The translations under genes were made by a program, and so were the position numbers. Shown piece by piece: positions 1-8,126 of a stretch of DNA of 10,060 nt. How positions within the stretch are numbered: position 1 is the stretch's first letter; every line of letters starts with the position of its first letter. The DNA is from a bacterium (GTDB taxonomy: Bacteria; Zhuqueibacterota; Zhuqueibacteria; Thermofontimicrobiales; Thermofontimicrobiaceae), in NCBI GenBank assembly GCA_011046315.1, contig DSAU01000105.1:1-10060 (forward strand), read 5' to 3'. The notes under the pieces were generated by a model. The model made no database searches. It was not told the origin of the DNA and was given only the letters and a program-made list of their open reading frames with translations.

Positions 1-416
1 AAAATGATGTTTTGAAGTTGGCGCTCCGTAAACCAGGAAATAAAGATCGCGAACGATTGCTGAAATCATTTTTTGAAAAACGTTTTTCATCATTGTTCGG
101 ACATTTTCTTTTGCTGGTATTGAAAAACAATCGCTTTGCGCTGATCGATCAAATTTTGAGTGAATACCAATCGTTATGCGACAGTTATCATCATTTAAAG
201 CGGGCTCAGGTCGTGACAACGGTTCCACTTTCTGATGAGATTTCGCGTCAGTTGGTGGAGACATTGCAACACATTTTTCAATGCGATGTCCGGGTCGAAA
301 ATGTCATTGATCCGGATATCCTCGGCGGGCTGATCGTTGAGATCAACGGCAAAGTTTTTGATGCAAGCATTCAAAACAAATTTTTCAAACTGAAATCATT
401 TTTAACTAAAAATTAG
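1..416 (+). CDS. atpH: F-type ATP synthase subunit delta, 5'-truncated
   Basis: This is the C-terminal part of the delta (OSCP-like) subunit, which links the F1 head to the peripheral b-stalk of the membrane ATP synthase. The reading frame is open from base 3, so 138 codons are visible, against a usual length of about 180. The N-terminal helical bundle is therefore partly cut off by the window edge. A TTG at 12 is only an internal leucine codon. The last third carries the family's C-terminal signature: the [15 protein letters not shown] stretch, equivalent to the common GG-hydrophobic-GDKV-D-S pattern, followed by a short basic-hydrophobic helix. The assignment is secured by the alpha subunit starting 8 bp after the stop, which is the classical delta-alpha order. 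Delta is poorly conserved, so without that neighbour the call would be weaker. Confidence 0.93.
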   Translation, partial: NDVLKLALRKPGNKDRERLLKSFFEKRFSSLFGHFLLLVLKNNRFALIDQILSEYQSLCDSYHHLKRAQVVTTVPLSDEISRQLVETLQHIFQCDVRVENVIDPDILGGLIVEINGKVFDASIQNKFFKLKSFLTKN

Positions 417-424
417 ATGCGAAT

Positions 425-1939
425 ATGGAAGTTAAAGCAAGCGAAATATCATCTGTTATCAAACGGGAAATTGAGAAGTTGGAAATACGCACCAGTTTTG
501 AAGAGACCGGCGAGCTGATTCAGGTTGGTGATGGTATCGCTCGGGTTTATGGGTTGGAGAGTGTGGTTTCCAGTGAGCTGGTTGAATTTCCCCATCATGT
601 TTTTGGAATGGCGCTGAATCTTGAAGAGGATAACGTCGGCTGCGTGTTGTTCGGCAATGAGAAATATCTCAAAGAGGGGGATACGGTAAAGCGTACCGGC
701 AAAGTCATGCAGGTTCCGGTGGGCAAGGAATTGCTGGGCAGGGTTGTGAATCCGCTGGGTCAACCAGTGGACGGCAAAGGTATGATCAAAGCTGTCAATT
801 TCCTGCCCATCGAGCGCAAAGCGCCGGGCGTTGTCTATCGCCAACCGGTGAAAGAGCCGCTTCAAACCGGAATTAAAGCGATCGATTCGATGATTCCCAT
901 CGGCCGCGGTCAACGCGAATTGATTATTGGCGATCGTCAGATTGGTAAAAGCACACTTGCGATTGATACGATTTTAAATCAAAAAGGTCTTGGAGTTCAT
1001 TGCATTTACGTGGCGATCGGACAGAAAGGTTCAACCATTGCCAAAGTGGTGAAAACTTTTGAAGAGCACGGCGCCATGGATTATACCACAGTGGTGATGT
1101 CCACTGCCAACGATCCGGCGCCATTTTCATATATCGCGCCCTACAGCGGCGCTGCTATGGGAGAACACTTCCGCGACAATGGAATGCATTCACTGGTGGT
1201 TTATGATGACCTTTCTAAACACGCCTGGGCGTATCGCCAGGTCTCGCTGCTGCTGCGGCGTCCGCCGGGAAGGGAAGCTTATCCGGGCGATATTTTTTAC
1301 CTCCATTCCAGACTGCTGGAGCGGGCGGCAAAATTGAGCGATGAGTTGGGCGGCGGTTCAATGACAGCGCTGCCGATCGTGGAGACGCAGGCTGGTGATT
1401 TTTCCGCCTATATTCCGACCAATGTAATTTCCATCACCGATGGTCAGATTTATCTGGTGCCGGATCTGTTTTACGCCGGCGTTCGTCCGGCAATTCATGT
1501 GGGGCTGTCGGTTTCGCGCGTCGGCGGTAACGCGCAAATAAAAGCCATGAAACAGGTTGCCGGCAGGTTGAGATTGGACCTGGCTCAATATCGGGAGTTG
1601 GAAGCGTTTGCCAAATTCAGTTCGGAGTTAGACAAATCGACTCAGGCTCAATTGAAACGCGGTGAAAAAATGGTTGAAATTTTGAAACAGGAACAGAATA
1701 AAACACTTCCTGTCGAACAGCAAATCGCGCTGATTTTTCTCGGCATTCACGGATTTTTGGATGAAGTCCCGATCAAAGATATTGGACGGCTGGAGCAGGA
1801 TTTTTATCAATTCCTTGAAACCAAATATCCGCAACTGCTAACAGACATTTGCGCCAAAAAAGAGTTGGATGACGATTTGCAAGCAGGGCTTCAGGCTGCC
1901 TGTCGCGATTTCATGACCGTATTTAGAGCTGAAATTTAG
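425..1939 (+). CDS. atpA: F-type ATP synthase subunit alpha
   Basis: This is the non-catalytic nucleotide-binding subunit of the F1 alpha3-beta3 hexamer, on the cytoplasmic face of the membrane. The 504 residues are normal full length. The visible order is a beta-barrel N-terminal domain (about 25-95), the nucleotide domain and a helical C-terminal domain (about 375-504). The P-loop is GDRQIGKST at 169-177. The arginine finger of the SVSRVGG motif is R365, reaching into the beta active site. The block from 261 to 303 (DDLSK, then [20 protein letters not shown], then the [10 protein letters not shown] stretch) is nearly invariant in the family. The P-loop is slightly unusual: the common form is GDRQTGKT, and here T is I and the last T is S, though the GxxxxGK[ST] core is kept. 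ATG 425 lies 8 bp after atpH with no recognisable Shine-Dalgarno sequence, so coupled or leader-independent initiation is likely. Confidence 0.98.
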   Translation: MEVKASEISSVIKREIEKLEIRTSFEETGELIQVGDGIARVYGLESVVSSELVEFPHHVFGMALNLEEDNVGCVLFGNEKYLKEGDTVKRTGKVMQVPVGKELLGRVVNPLGQPVDGKGMIKAVNFLPIERKAPGVVYRQPVKEPLQTGIKAIDSMIPIGRGQRELIIGDRQIGKSTLAIDTILNQKGLGVHCIYVAIGQKGSTIAKVVKTFEEHGAMDYTTVVMSTANDPAPFSYIAPYSGAAMGEHFRDNGMHSLVVYDDLSKHAWAYRQVSLLLRRPPGREAYPGDIFYLHSRLLERAAKLSDELGGGSMTALPIVETQAGDFSAYIPTNVISITDGQIYLVPDLFYAGVRPAIHVGLSVSRVGGNAQIKAMKQVAGRLRLDLAQYRELEAFAKFSSELDKSTQAQLKRGEKMVEILKQEQNKTLPVEQQIALIFLGIHGFLDEVPIKDIGRLEQDFYQFLETKYPQLLTDICAKKELDDDLQAGLQAACRDFMTVFRAEI

Positions 1940-2109
1940 CTGAATTTCCGGAACCGAACTAAATGCACAACTGAAATTCAAAAGCAGCCTACCCATCGAA
2001 AGTGGTGAAAAAACAAAATATGCAATACTTTCAGTGTTTTTTCAGTGTAAAAAAAGACGTTAATTCAGTGTTTTCAATGTTTAATAAAATCAACTAAACA
2101 AGCATAATC
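1940..2109. other. Unusually long atpA-atpG spacer
   Basis: The spacer is 170 bp with no open reading frame, whereas the other junctions of this operon are 8, 36 and 26 bp. Its right half is AT-rich and contains the four-copy TTCAGTGTTTT-type repeat described separately. I see no convincing hairpin followed by a T-run, so there is no clear terminator, and no strong -35/-10 pair. No Shine-Dalgarno sequence precedes the atpG start. Confidence 0.7.
2030..2083. repeat. Short direct repeat array, TTCAGTGTTTT-type, four copies
   Basis: Copies lie at 2030-2040 (TTCAGTGTTTT), 2041-2051 (TTCAGTGTAAA, directly abutting the first), 2064-2074 (TTCAGTGTTTT, identical to the first) and 2073-2083 (TTCAATGTTTA, one mismatch in the core, overlapping the third by 2 bases). 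The shared core is TTCARTGT. Copy starts are spaced 11, 23 and 9 bp. This could be a protein-binding array, a slippage product or a member of a dispersed intergenic repeat family. The sequence alone does not decide between these. Confidence 0.75.
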
Positions 2110-2976
2110 ATGGCTACACTCAGAGAGATTAAACAACGCATTGCCGGCGTGGAAAAGACCCAGCAGATTACCCGTGCGTTGAAAATGGTGGCTGCGGTGA
2201 AGTTTCGCAAAGCGCAGCAATCGATTGTGCAAGCGCGTCCTTATGCCTATCGCTTGATCAATATCATGGGGCATGTTGCTTATGATATCGATCGCAGCCT
2301 TCATCCGTTGCTCTCGGTTCGTGAACCGCAGAAGATCGGATTTGTGATCATCACTGCAGACCAGGGGTTGTGCGGTTCGTTCAATGCCAACATTATTCGT
2401 AGAGCTGAGGCTGAAATACGAAACAATGCCGATAAACAAGTCAGCCTGATTTTGATTGGTCGAAAAGGCGCCGATTATTTTTCCCGGCGCAATTATGAAA
2501 TTATCGGCAAATATACCCGCTTTTTCAAGGATTTAACATTTCGACAGGCAGATGAAATTGAAGATTTGGTCAGAGAACTTTATCTGGAACAAAAACTTGA
2601 TCGGATTTATCTGTTATACAATGAATTCAAATCAGCGCTGCGGCAGGACGTGATGGTGGAGCAATTGCTTCCGGTCACGCCAATTTTACCTGAAAGATGC
2701 ACCGGATACGTCGAGTTTGCCTTCGAACCCGATGCGATAAAATTTTTGGACATTTTGATCCCCAGATATCTCAATGTCGCGATTTGGCATGTCTTGCTGG
2801 AATCGTACGCCTCAGAAATGGGTGCGCGGATGACCGCGATGGAATATGCCACCGAGAATGCCGAAAACATTATTCACAATTTAACAATGGAATACAACAA
2901 GCTGAGACAGGAGAAAATTACTGCTGAGATACTTGAAATCGTCAGCAGTGGCGAAGCTATGAAAGCGACCCGATAA
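2110..2976 (+). CDS. atpG: F-type ATP synthase subunit gamma
   Basis: This is the central rotor shaft of F1, coupling c-ring rotation to catalysis in the beta subunits. The 288 residues are the normal length. The N-terminal helix begins ATLREIKQRIAGVEKTQQIT (2-21) and runs into the KMVAAVKFRKAQ segment, the first half of the antiparallel coiled coil. The globular Rossmann-like domain holds ITADQGLCGSFNANI (81-95), matching the family's DRGLCGGFN-type loop. The C-terminal helix from about 228 holds SEMGARMTAMEYATENA and ends in the ITAEILEIVSSGEA signature (270-283). The start at ATG 2110 fits the family N-terminus. No Shine-Dalgarno sequence is visible before it. Its separation from atpA by 170 bp is atypical. 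Confidence 0.98.
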   Translation: MATLREIKQRIAGVEKTQQITRALKMVAAVKFRKAQQSIVQARPYAYRLINIMGHVAYDIDRSLHPLLSVREPQKIGFVIITADQGLCGSFNANIIRRAEAEIRNNADKQVSLILIGRKGADYFSRRNYEIIGKYTRFFKDLTFRQADEIEDLVRELYLEQKLDRIYLLYNEFKSALRQDVMVEQLLPVTPILPERCTGYVEFAFEPDAIKFLDILIPRYLNVAIWHVLLESYASEMGARMTAMEYATENAENIIHNLTMEYNKLRQEKITAEILEIVSSGEAMKATR

Positions 2977-3000
2977 TGAAAAAATTAATTGTGTCGATAG

Positions 3001-4401
<1,401 letters not shown>

Positions 4402-4427
4402 TTTAGATTTTGATAACCAGGGAAAAA

Positions 4428-4829
4428 ATGTTCGATCTTGAAATCATCTCACCATTAGCCGTGCTCTATAGCGCCAAAGTTCGGCATGTGGTGGTACCCG
4501 GTGTTGAAGGTTATCTGGGTATCCTTGCCGGTCATGAACCGTTCGTTACCACATTGACAACCGGTGAAATTAAAATCGATCTGGACAATAATCAGACACA
4601 ATATTTTGCCACCAGCGGCGGGATCTTAGAGGTGCTGCCAGCAAAAACAACTATTTTGGTGGAAACAGCAGAAGAAGCCAGTAAAATTAATGTCGAGCGC
4701 GCCATTTACGCCAAAGAACGTGCCCAGCGCCGGCTGGCAGATAAGCAGCTCCAAATCGATGTCGATCGAGCAAAAATCGCGCTGGCTAAAGCGATCAATC
4801 GAATCAAAGTCTCGAAGAAAGTTTGTTAA
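4428..4829 (+). CDS. atpC: F-type ATP synthase subunit epsilon
   Basis: This is the rotor subunit that binds gamma and, through its C-terminal helices, can brake ATP hydrolysis. From ATG 4428 it has 133 residues, typical for a full-length bacterial epsilon. The N-terminal beta-sandwich (about 1-85) shows VVVPGVEGYLGILAGHEP and the later TSGGILEVLPAKTTILVETAE pattern. A long charged helical tail follows, rich in K, R, E, A and Q (about 88-128), so the regulatory C-terminal hairpin is present. The frame could also open at TTG 4410. I prefer ATG 4428 because the protein then starts with the usual FDLEIISP family N-terminus and an AGGGA at 4419-4423 lies just upstream. It is the last gene of the operon on the evidence here, since a 361-bp spacer follows. 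Confidence 0.96.
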   Translation: MFDLEIISPLAVLYSAKVRHVVVPGVEGYLGILAGHEPFVTTLTTGEIKIDLDNNQTQYFATSGGILEVLPAKTTILVETAEEASKINVERAIYAKERAQRRLADKQLQIDVDRAKIALAKAINRIKVSKKVC

Positions 4830-5190
4830 CGCTGATTGTTTTAGTGTTGAATAAATTGATCATGAATGAGACGAATTTTTTTTGCTACAGTCAACTAAGT
4901 TTCGATAATGAATGATTGCATGTTAGGCGATTCAAATAAATACACAATTTACAGTTATTGACGGAACTATTCAAATCCATAATCAAAGCTACTTTTTTTA
5001 CCAAACAATTCATGCTGCATGTGCAGTGTGCAGTCTAAAAAATTCACTTCGATGTTCTGAACAATTTTTATTAACTCGATAATGGACGTAGAAAAATAAT
5101 TGGTTCGATCACTTTTTTTATAGTTTGATGTTAATCAATTCATGGATTTTTTAATGCGCCAATGATTGGTGATGGGAAAGGAGCCTGTTA
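4830..5190. other. 361-bp AT-rich spacer between the ATP synthase operon and namZ
   Basis: No open reading frame of useful length or RNA gene is visible here. The T-run at about 4876-4883 is not preceded by a convincing stem, so I cannot name a terminator for the ATP synthase operon. Three things stand out. One is a 12-bp interrupted palindrome CTGCATGTGCAG at 5015-5026. The second is an exact FNR-type site at 5125-5138. The third is a pair of short words, ACTTTTTTTA (4991-5000 and 5111-5120) and CAATTCATG (5006-5014 and 5136-5144), occurring twice in the same order with different spacing, perhaps a decayed duplication. A promoter for namZ must lie here, but I could not fix its -10/-35. Confidence 0.6.
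5125..5138. promoter_or_regulatory. Putative FNR/CRP-family binding site
   Basis: The sequence TTGAT-GTTA-ATCAA is a perfect dyad with 5-bp arms and a 4-bp spacer. It matches the Escherichia coli FNR consensus TTGATnnnnATCAA at all ten fixed positions. Its centre is about 60 bp before the namZ start codon. If it worked as a class II activator site (centre at -41.5), transcription would begin near 5173, only a few bases before the ribosome-binding site. A TTTAAT at 5150-5155 could instead be a -10 element, which would put the site near -30, more like repression. The match is seen; that this organism has an FNR-type protein reading it is inference. Confidence 0.45.
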
Positions 5191-6441
5191 ATGAAAAATT
5201 TGAACACCATTTTTGGATTTTTGTTACTAATTCTATTGGGATGTTTTTGTATGATTAATTTAGCCAGATGTCAAGGCAGAGAAATAAAACCCCGGGTGAA
5301 AGTAGGCATCGATGTTTTAATGTCAAGCCAGTTAGACCTGATTCAGGGTAAAACTGTGGGGCTGATCACTAATCATACCGGCGTCTCCAGCGAGTTGCGT
5401 TCCACCATCGATGTTCTAAATGATCATCCCGAGGTGGAGTTGATCGCATTGTTCGGACCGGAACACGGCGTCCGCGGAGATGTGAGCGGCGGCGAGAGAG
5501 TGCAGACCTATACCGATCAAAAAACCGGCATCATCGTGTACAGTCTTTATGGCAAAACCTACAAACCCTCTCCGGATATGCTGAGCGATATCGAGGTATT
5601 GATATTTGACATTCAGGATATTGGCTGGCGTCCCTATACCTACATTTATACGATGGCTTACGCTATGGAAGCGGCGCGTGACGCCGGGATAAAATTCATC
5701 GTGCTGGATCGTCCCAATCCGTTGGGCGGACAGCGGGTGGATGGCAATGTGCTCGATCCGAAATTTAGCTCGTTTATTGGATTGTATCCGATTCCCGCGC
5801 TATACGGGATGACCGCTGGCGAACTGGCGTTGTTGTTTAATCATGAATTCGGTATTAACTGTGATTTAACCGTGGCGCCGATGCAAGGCTGGACGCGAGA
5901 CATGCGCTGGAAAGATACCGGTTTGCTATGGATTCCCACCTCGCCGCATGTGCCGCACGCTGAAACTGTGGATTATCTGTGCGCCACCGGATGTATCGGT
6001 GAACTGCAAACGATTTCCGTGGGTGTTGGCTATACGTCTCCGTTTGAACTGATCGGTGCGCCGTGGATCGAGGGCGAAAAATTGGCTCAGGAACTAAACC
6101 GAAGAAATTTGCCCGGAGTTTTCTTCCGTCCGACACATTTTCGTCCCTTTTATTTTCTGTTTGTGAAGGAAGAATGCAGCGGTGTCCAGATTCATATTTT
6201 GGATCATGAAACCTTTGAACCGGTAAAAGTTCAGCTTCATATTTTGACAGCCATTCACCAGCTTTATCCTGATCGCAAAATTTTCGATACCAATCGCGCA
6301 GTTAGCTTTGATCGCGCGTTCGGAACCGATGCAGTCAGGAAAGCAATTCTAAATGGAGATTCTGCCGAAACAATTATCGAACGATGGAACATTCAAATTC
6401 GCGAATTTGAACCAATCAGGAAAAAATATTTATTGTACTGA
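5191..6441 (+). CDS. namZ: Secreted DUF1343/GH171 family protein, putative exo-beta-N-acetylmuramidase
   Basis: The 416-residue protein is of the DUF1343 family. Its characterised Bacillus member NamZ (YbbC) releases N-acetylmuramic acid from the non-reducing ends of peptidoglycan fragments. A hydrophobic N-terminus (about 7-24) marks export. LLGC at 15-18 resembles a lipobox, so it may be an outer- or inner-membrane lipoprotein, but Sec cleavage later is also possible. Family motifs follow in order: GLITNHTG (57-64), LFGPEHGVRG (87-96, with E91 a likely active-site acid), GERV (101-104), YSLYG (117-121), DIQDIGWRPYTYIYTM (140-155) and DRPNPLGG (173-180). An ideal AAAGGAG at 5177-5183, 7 nt before ATG 5191, fixes the start. 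Typical recycling partners (nagZ, amidase, murQ) are not beside it; the nearest wall-related gene is the convergent LysM protein. The family call is firm. The exact substrate is inferred from one characterised branch. Confidence 0.9.
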   Translation: MKNLNTIFGFLLLILLGCFCMINLARCQGREIKPRVKVGIDVLMSSQLDLIQGKTVGLITNHTGVSSELRSTIDVLNDHPEVELIALFGPEHGVRGDVSGGERVQTYTDQKTGIIVYSLYGKTYKPSPDMLSDIEVLIFDIQDIGWRPYTYIYTMAYAMEAARDAGIKFIVLDRPNPLGGQRVDGNVLDPKFSSFIGLYPIPALYGMTAGELALLFNHEFGINCDLTVAPMQGWTRDMRWKDTGLLWIPTSPHVPHAETVDYLCATGCIGELQTISVGVGYTSPFELIGAPWIEGEKLAQELNRRNLPGVFFRPTHFRPFYFLFVKEECSGVQIHILDHETFEPVKVQLHILTAIHQLYPDRKIFDTNRAVSFDRAFGTDAVRKAILNGDSAETIIERWNIQIREFEPIRKKYLLY

Positions 6442-6479
6442 TCCGGCAATTATCACTGCGCTAAACTGATGCAATTCTG

Positions 6480-6537
6480 ATTGATCATGAATAAAACAGA
6501 AGTGGAACAAGAACCGCTGATCAACAAAATCATGAAT
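6480..6537. repeat. Inverted repeat and short direct repeat in the convergent namZ/LysM gap
   Basis: TTGATCA at 6481-6487 and TGATCAA at 6518-6524 form a 7-bp inverted repeat with a 30-nt loop. ATCATGAAT occurs at 6484-6492 and again at 6529-6537. The 13-mer ATTGATCATGAAT at 6480-6492 also occurs at 4855-4867, shortly after atpC. The stem is weak and AT-rich and lacks a T-run immediately after it, so it is not a classical terminator. Chance is a real explanation for such AT-rich words. Confidence 0.3.
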
Positions 6538-6560
6538 TATTAATAGACATTGGCAGGTTG

Positions 6561-6908
6561 TTATTTTTTTGGCAAAACCGGAATTAAAATGATTGCACCG
6601 ACCGATAAACGATTTTCATCATCGATCTTGTTGACCTTTTTGATCACGCGATAATTAACGCCAAATCGTTGTTGAAGCGTTATTAAATTATCTCCTGGTT
6701 GCAAAATATACTCGAAGGTCCTTCGTTGCGGGGCGTGTTGCGGCGCTTGCTGGATGATGCTTTGCTTCTGTTTGATTTCCTGGAAAACATCTCTGGTAAA
6801 ATTCTCGATTTTGTTTATCACGTATAATAATCCGATGATAGCAAAGATGAGTATCAAGATCAATGTAAAAACGAAAAGTTGGCTGAAAAACGAAAGCAGC
6901 GTTTTCAT
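6561..6908 (-). CDS. Small single-pass membrane protein with C-terminal LysM domain
   Basis: The product is 115 residues. A hydrophobic helix at about 11-31 anchors it in the membrane. A charged, Q-rich linker (32-65) follows, then one LysM domain at 67-110. LysM signs are YILQPGDN (67-74), the RFGVNYRVIKKVN core and the closing LSVGAIILIP (101-110), matching the general Y-hydrophobic-x-GD...N...L..G..L.IP plan. LysM domains bind N-acetylglucosamine-containing glycans such as peptidoglycan, so the domain is expected outside the inner membrane. The charge pattern around the helix is not decisive, with one lysine before it and several basic residues after it. The frame also opens at GTG 6917, but that codon lies inside the ribosome-binding site, so ATG 6908 is the start. 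No catalytic domain is present; it could be a wall anchor, scaffold or accessory subunit. It is convergent with namZ and divergent from the HTH regulator. Confidence 0.85.
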   Translation of the reverse strand: MKTLLSFFSQLFVFTLILILIFAIIGLLYVINKIENFTRDVFQEIKQKQSIIQQAPQHAPQRRTFEYILQPGDNLITLQQRFGVNYRVIKKVNKIDDENRLSVGAIILIPVLPKK

Positions 6909-6912
6909 ACAA

Positions 6913-6923
6913 ATCACCTCCTT
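6913..6923 (-). promoter_or_regulatory. Full-length Shine-Dalgarno sequence of the LysM gene
   Basis: Read on the minus strand, AAGGAGGTGAT is complementary to eleven consecutive bases of the usual 16S rRNA 3' end. It ends 4 nt before ATG 6908, with the GGAGG core about 8 nt away. It decides the start: the upstream GTG at 6917-6915 falls within this element. The strength is notable because atpA and atpG in the same window have no visible ribosome site. Confidence 0.85.
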
Positions 6924-7151
6924 CCGTAAATATTAGAGAATTATTTTTTTTATTTTTTCATTTTTACCTTGATTTTTGATTTAAATTTTATTAAATATTG
7001 TTAACTATTTTTAAGGTGCTTTCAATATATTTTATAAATATTACGATATAAAGGTTCCTGTTGCGCAATATTCGTCCAGACGTGAACTGTCCAAATCTCC
7101 AAATGAAAAGGAGTGAACACTTTTAATCAAACACAAAGGGAGTGGACAACA
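6924..7151. promoter_or_regulatory. Divergent AT-rich promoter region between the LysM gene and the HTH regulator
   Basis: This region must hold promoters for both divergent genes. It is extremely AT-rich from about 6928 to 7052, with poly-T/A tracts near the LysM side. TATAAA words on the + strand at 7033-7038 and 7047-7052 could be -10 elements for the regulator, but neither has a good -35 box at 16-18 bp. Small dyads lie closer to the regulator: TTGCGCAA at 7061-7068 and CGTC-CA-GACG at 7073-7082. They are candidate operator sites for autoregulation. None of these is secure alone. Confidence 0.4.
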
Positions 7152-8126
7152 ATGTCAAAATTAATTACCAGATTTCGCGAACTATACCACGCTTCCAATC
7201 AGCAAAATTTCGTAGAAATTGCCAAACGAATCGGCGTCAGCCGAACCACCCTTTACAGTCTTTTTAATGATGATTGGAAACAAATCCAGCGGGAAACCAT
7301 CGAAAAGGTGTGCGATTTTTTCCATTGTGATGTTTCAGAGCTGTTCGAGATTCAAGAGGAGCCATTCTGGACCTCGGTAAAAACCGTTGGCGAGGTCTGC
7401 TTCATTTTTGGCGGTACGCTGGCGGGAAAAGAGGAAAAATCATACATCGGACAATGGGACATTAAAGTAATGCATTCTTTCACCGAACACTTAAACCGGA
7501 TGAGTGGGAAGCAACGGATCAATATATTTTCCAAAACCAGTCTGGAATTCGGCAAAGATCCGCAAACAATCATCGATTTCATTAAGACTCATAACACAAT
7601 CATTGTTGGCTCGCCCAAAGCCAATCGATTAACCGAGATTGTGCTGGCGAAATTGTACGGCGCTGAACCCTTCAATCCCAGCTCTGATAATCGGGAAAAA
7701 ATTCCTTACCGGTTTGTCCGACCTCAGGAGTGGGGCGAAAGCAAATTAGAAAGCGCAGTCAGCGAAGTAGGCGCCAACGGAAAACTGCGAGGGATTTTTT
7801 CACAAAAGTCAAATCAGGTCATTGCTTTTAGTGAGTATTTTGATGATTTTTTCAATCGAAGAATTGAACATGGCCGGGATTGCGGGTTGTTGGTCGTGGT
7901 CAATCGGCCGTTTGGAACTACAGTCGATGTCAAAACAATTATTTTAGCCGGTTACACCGGACTTGGGAGTTACGGAATGGCGCAGTTGTTGCTGAAGGAG
8001 CGTAATAACCTCGAACCCAGGACCAGCAAACCACTGGAGCGGGTGGCTCAATTTGCGTTCAAAAAAATGTCGCCGGATATCGATGACCGGGAAGTGACCA
8101 AAACGACCTTTGTTCAGGAGAAGTAG
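7152..8126 (+). CDS. Cro/C1-type HTH transcriptional regulator with large uncharacterised C-terminal domain
   Basis: From ATG 7152 the product has 324 residues. Residues about 3-67 form a Cro/C1-type helix-turn-helix: FVEIAKRIGVSRTTLYSLFN (20-39) is the helix-turn-recognition helix part, followed by the closing ETIEKVCDFFHCDVSELFEI helices. The rest (about 78-285) looks like an alternating alpha/beta fold. Its strands are GEVCFIFGG (80-88), TIIVGSPKANRLTE (149-162), CGLLVVVNRPFG (244-255) and TIILAGYTGLGSYGMAQLL (262-280). The glycine-rich ends of these strands could line a ligand pocket. No catalytic motif is seen. The frame also opens at GTG 7113. I prefer ATG 7152 because GGGAG at 7138-7142 lies 9 nt upstream and the HTH then starts close to the N-terminus. 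It is divergent from the LysM gene and may control it or itself. The DNA-binding role is likely; the signal is unknown. Confidence 0.8.
   Translation: MSKLITRFRELYHASNQQNFVEIAKRIGVSRTTLYSLFNDDWKQIQRETIEKVCDFFHCDVSELFEIQEEPFWTSVKTVGEVCFIFGGTLAGKEEKSYIGQWDIKVMHSFTEHLNRMSGKQRINIFSKTSLEFGKDPQTIIDFIKTHNTIIVGSPKANRLTEIVLAKLYGAEPFNPSSDNREKIPYRFVRPQEWGESKLESAVSEVGANGKLRGIFSQKSNQVIAFSEYFDDFFNRRIEHGRDCGLLVVVNRPFGTTVDVKTIILAGYTGLGSYGMAQLLLKERNNLEPRTSKPLERVAQFAFKKMSPDIDDREVTKTTFVQEK

Noticed and set aside
4410..4427. TTG start extending atpC by six residues
   Set aside because: The epsilon family N-terminus begins at the downstream ATG, which also has AGGGA before it.
5101..5112. tRNA T-loop-like GGTTCGATC
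   Set aside because: No acceptor, D or anticodon arms can be formed from the flanking bases.
4855..6492. 13-bp word ATTGATCATGAAT shared by the spacers after atpC (4855-4867) and after namZ (6480-6492)
   Set aside because: A 13-mer repeat somewhere in 10 kb is close to chance expectation, especially in AT-rich DNA; kept only as a note in the feature list.
6487..6543. 18-codon open reading frame (ATG to TAA) after namZ
   Set aside because: No ribosome-binding site, no recognisable product, and the length is within chance expectation in this AT-rich gap.
7103..7126. Seven-codon possible leader peptide upstream of the HTH regulator
   Set aside because: It has no Shine-Dalgarno sequence, no run of regulatory codons and no attenuator-like stem after it.
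7113..7151. GTG start extending the HTH regulator by 13 residues
   Set aside because: The GTG overlaps its own GGAG word, and ATG 7152 has a better-placed GGGAG and gives a compact HTH N-terminus.
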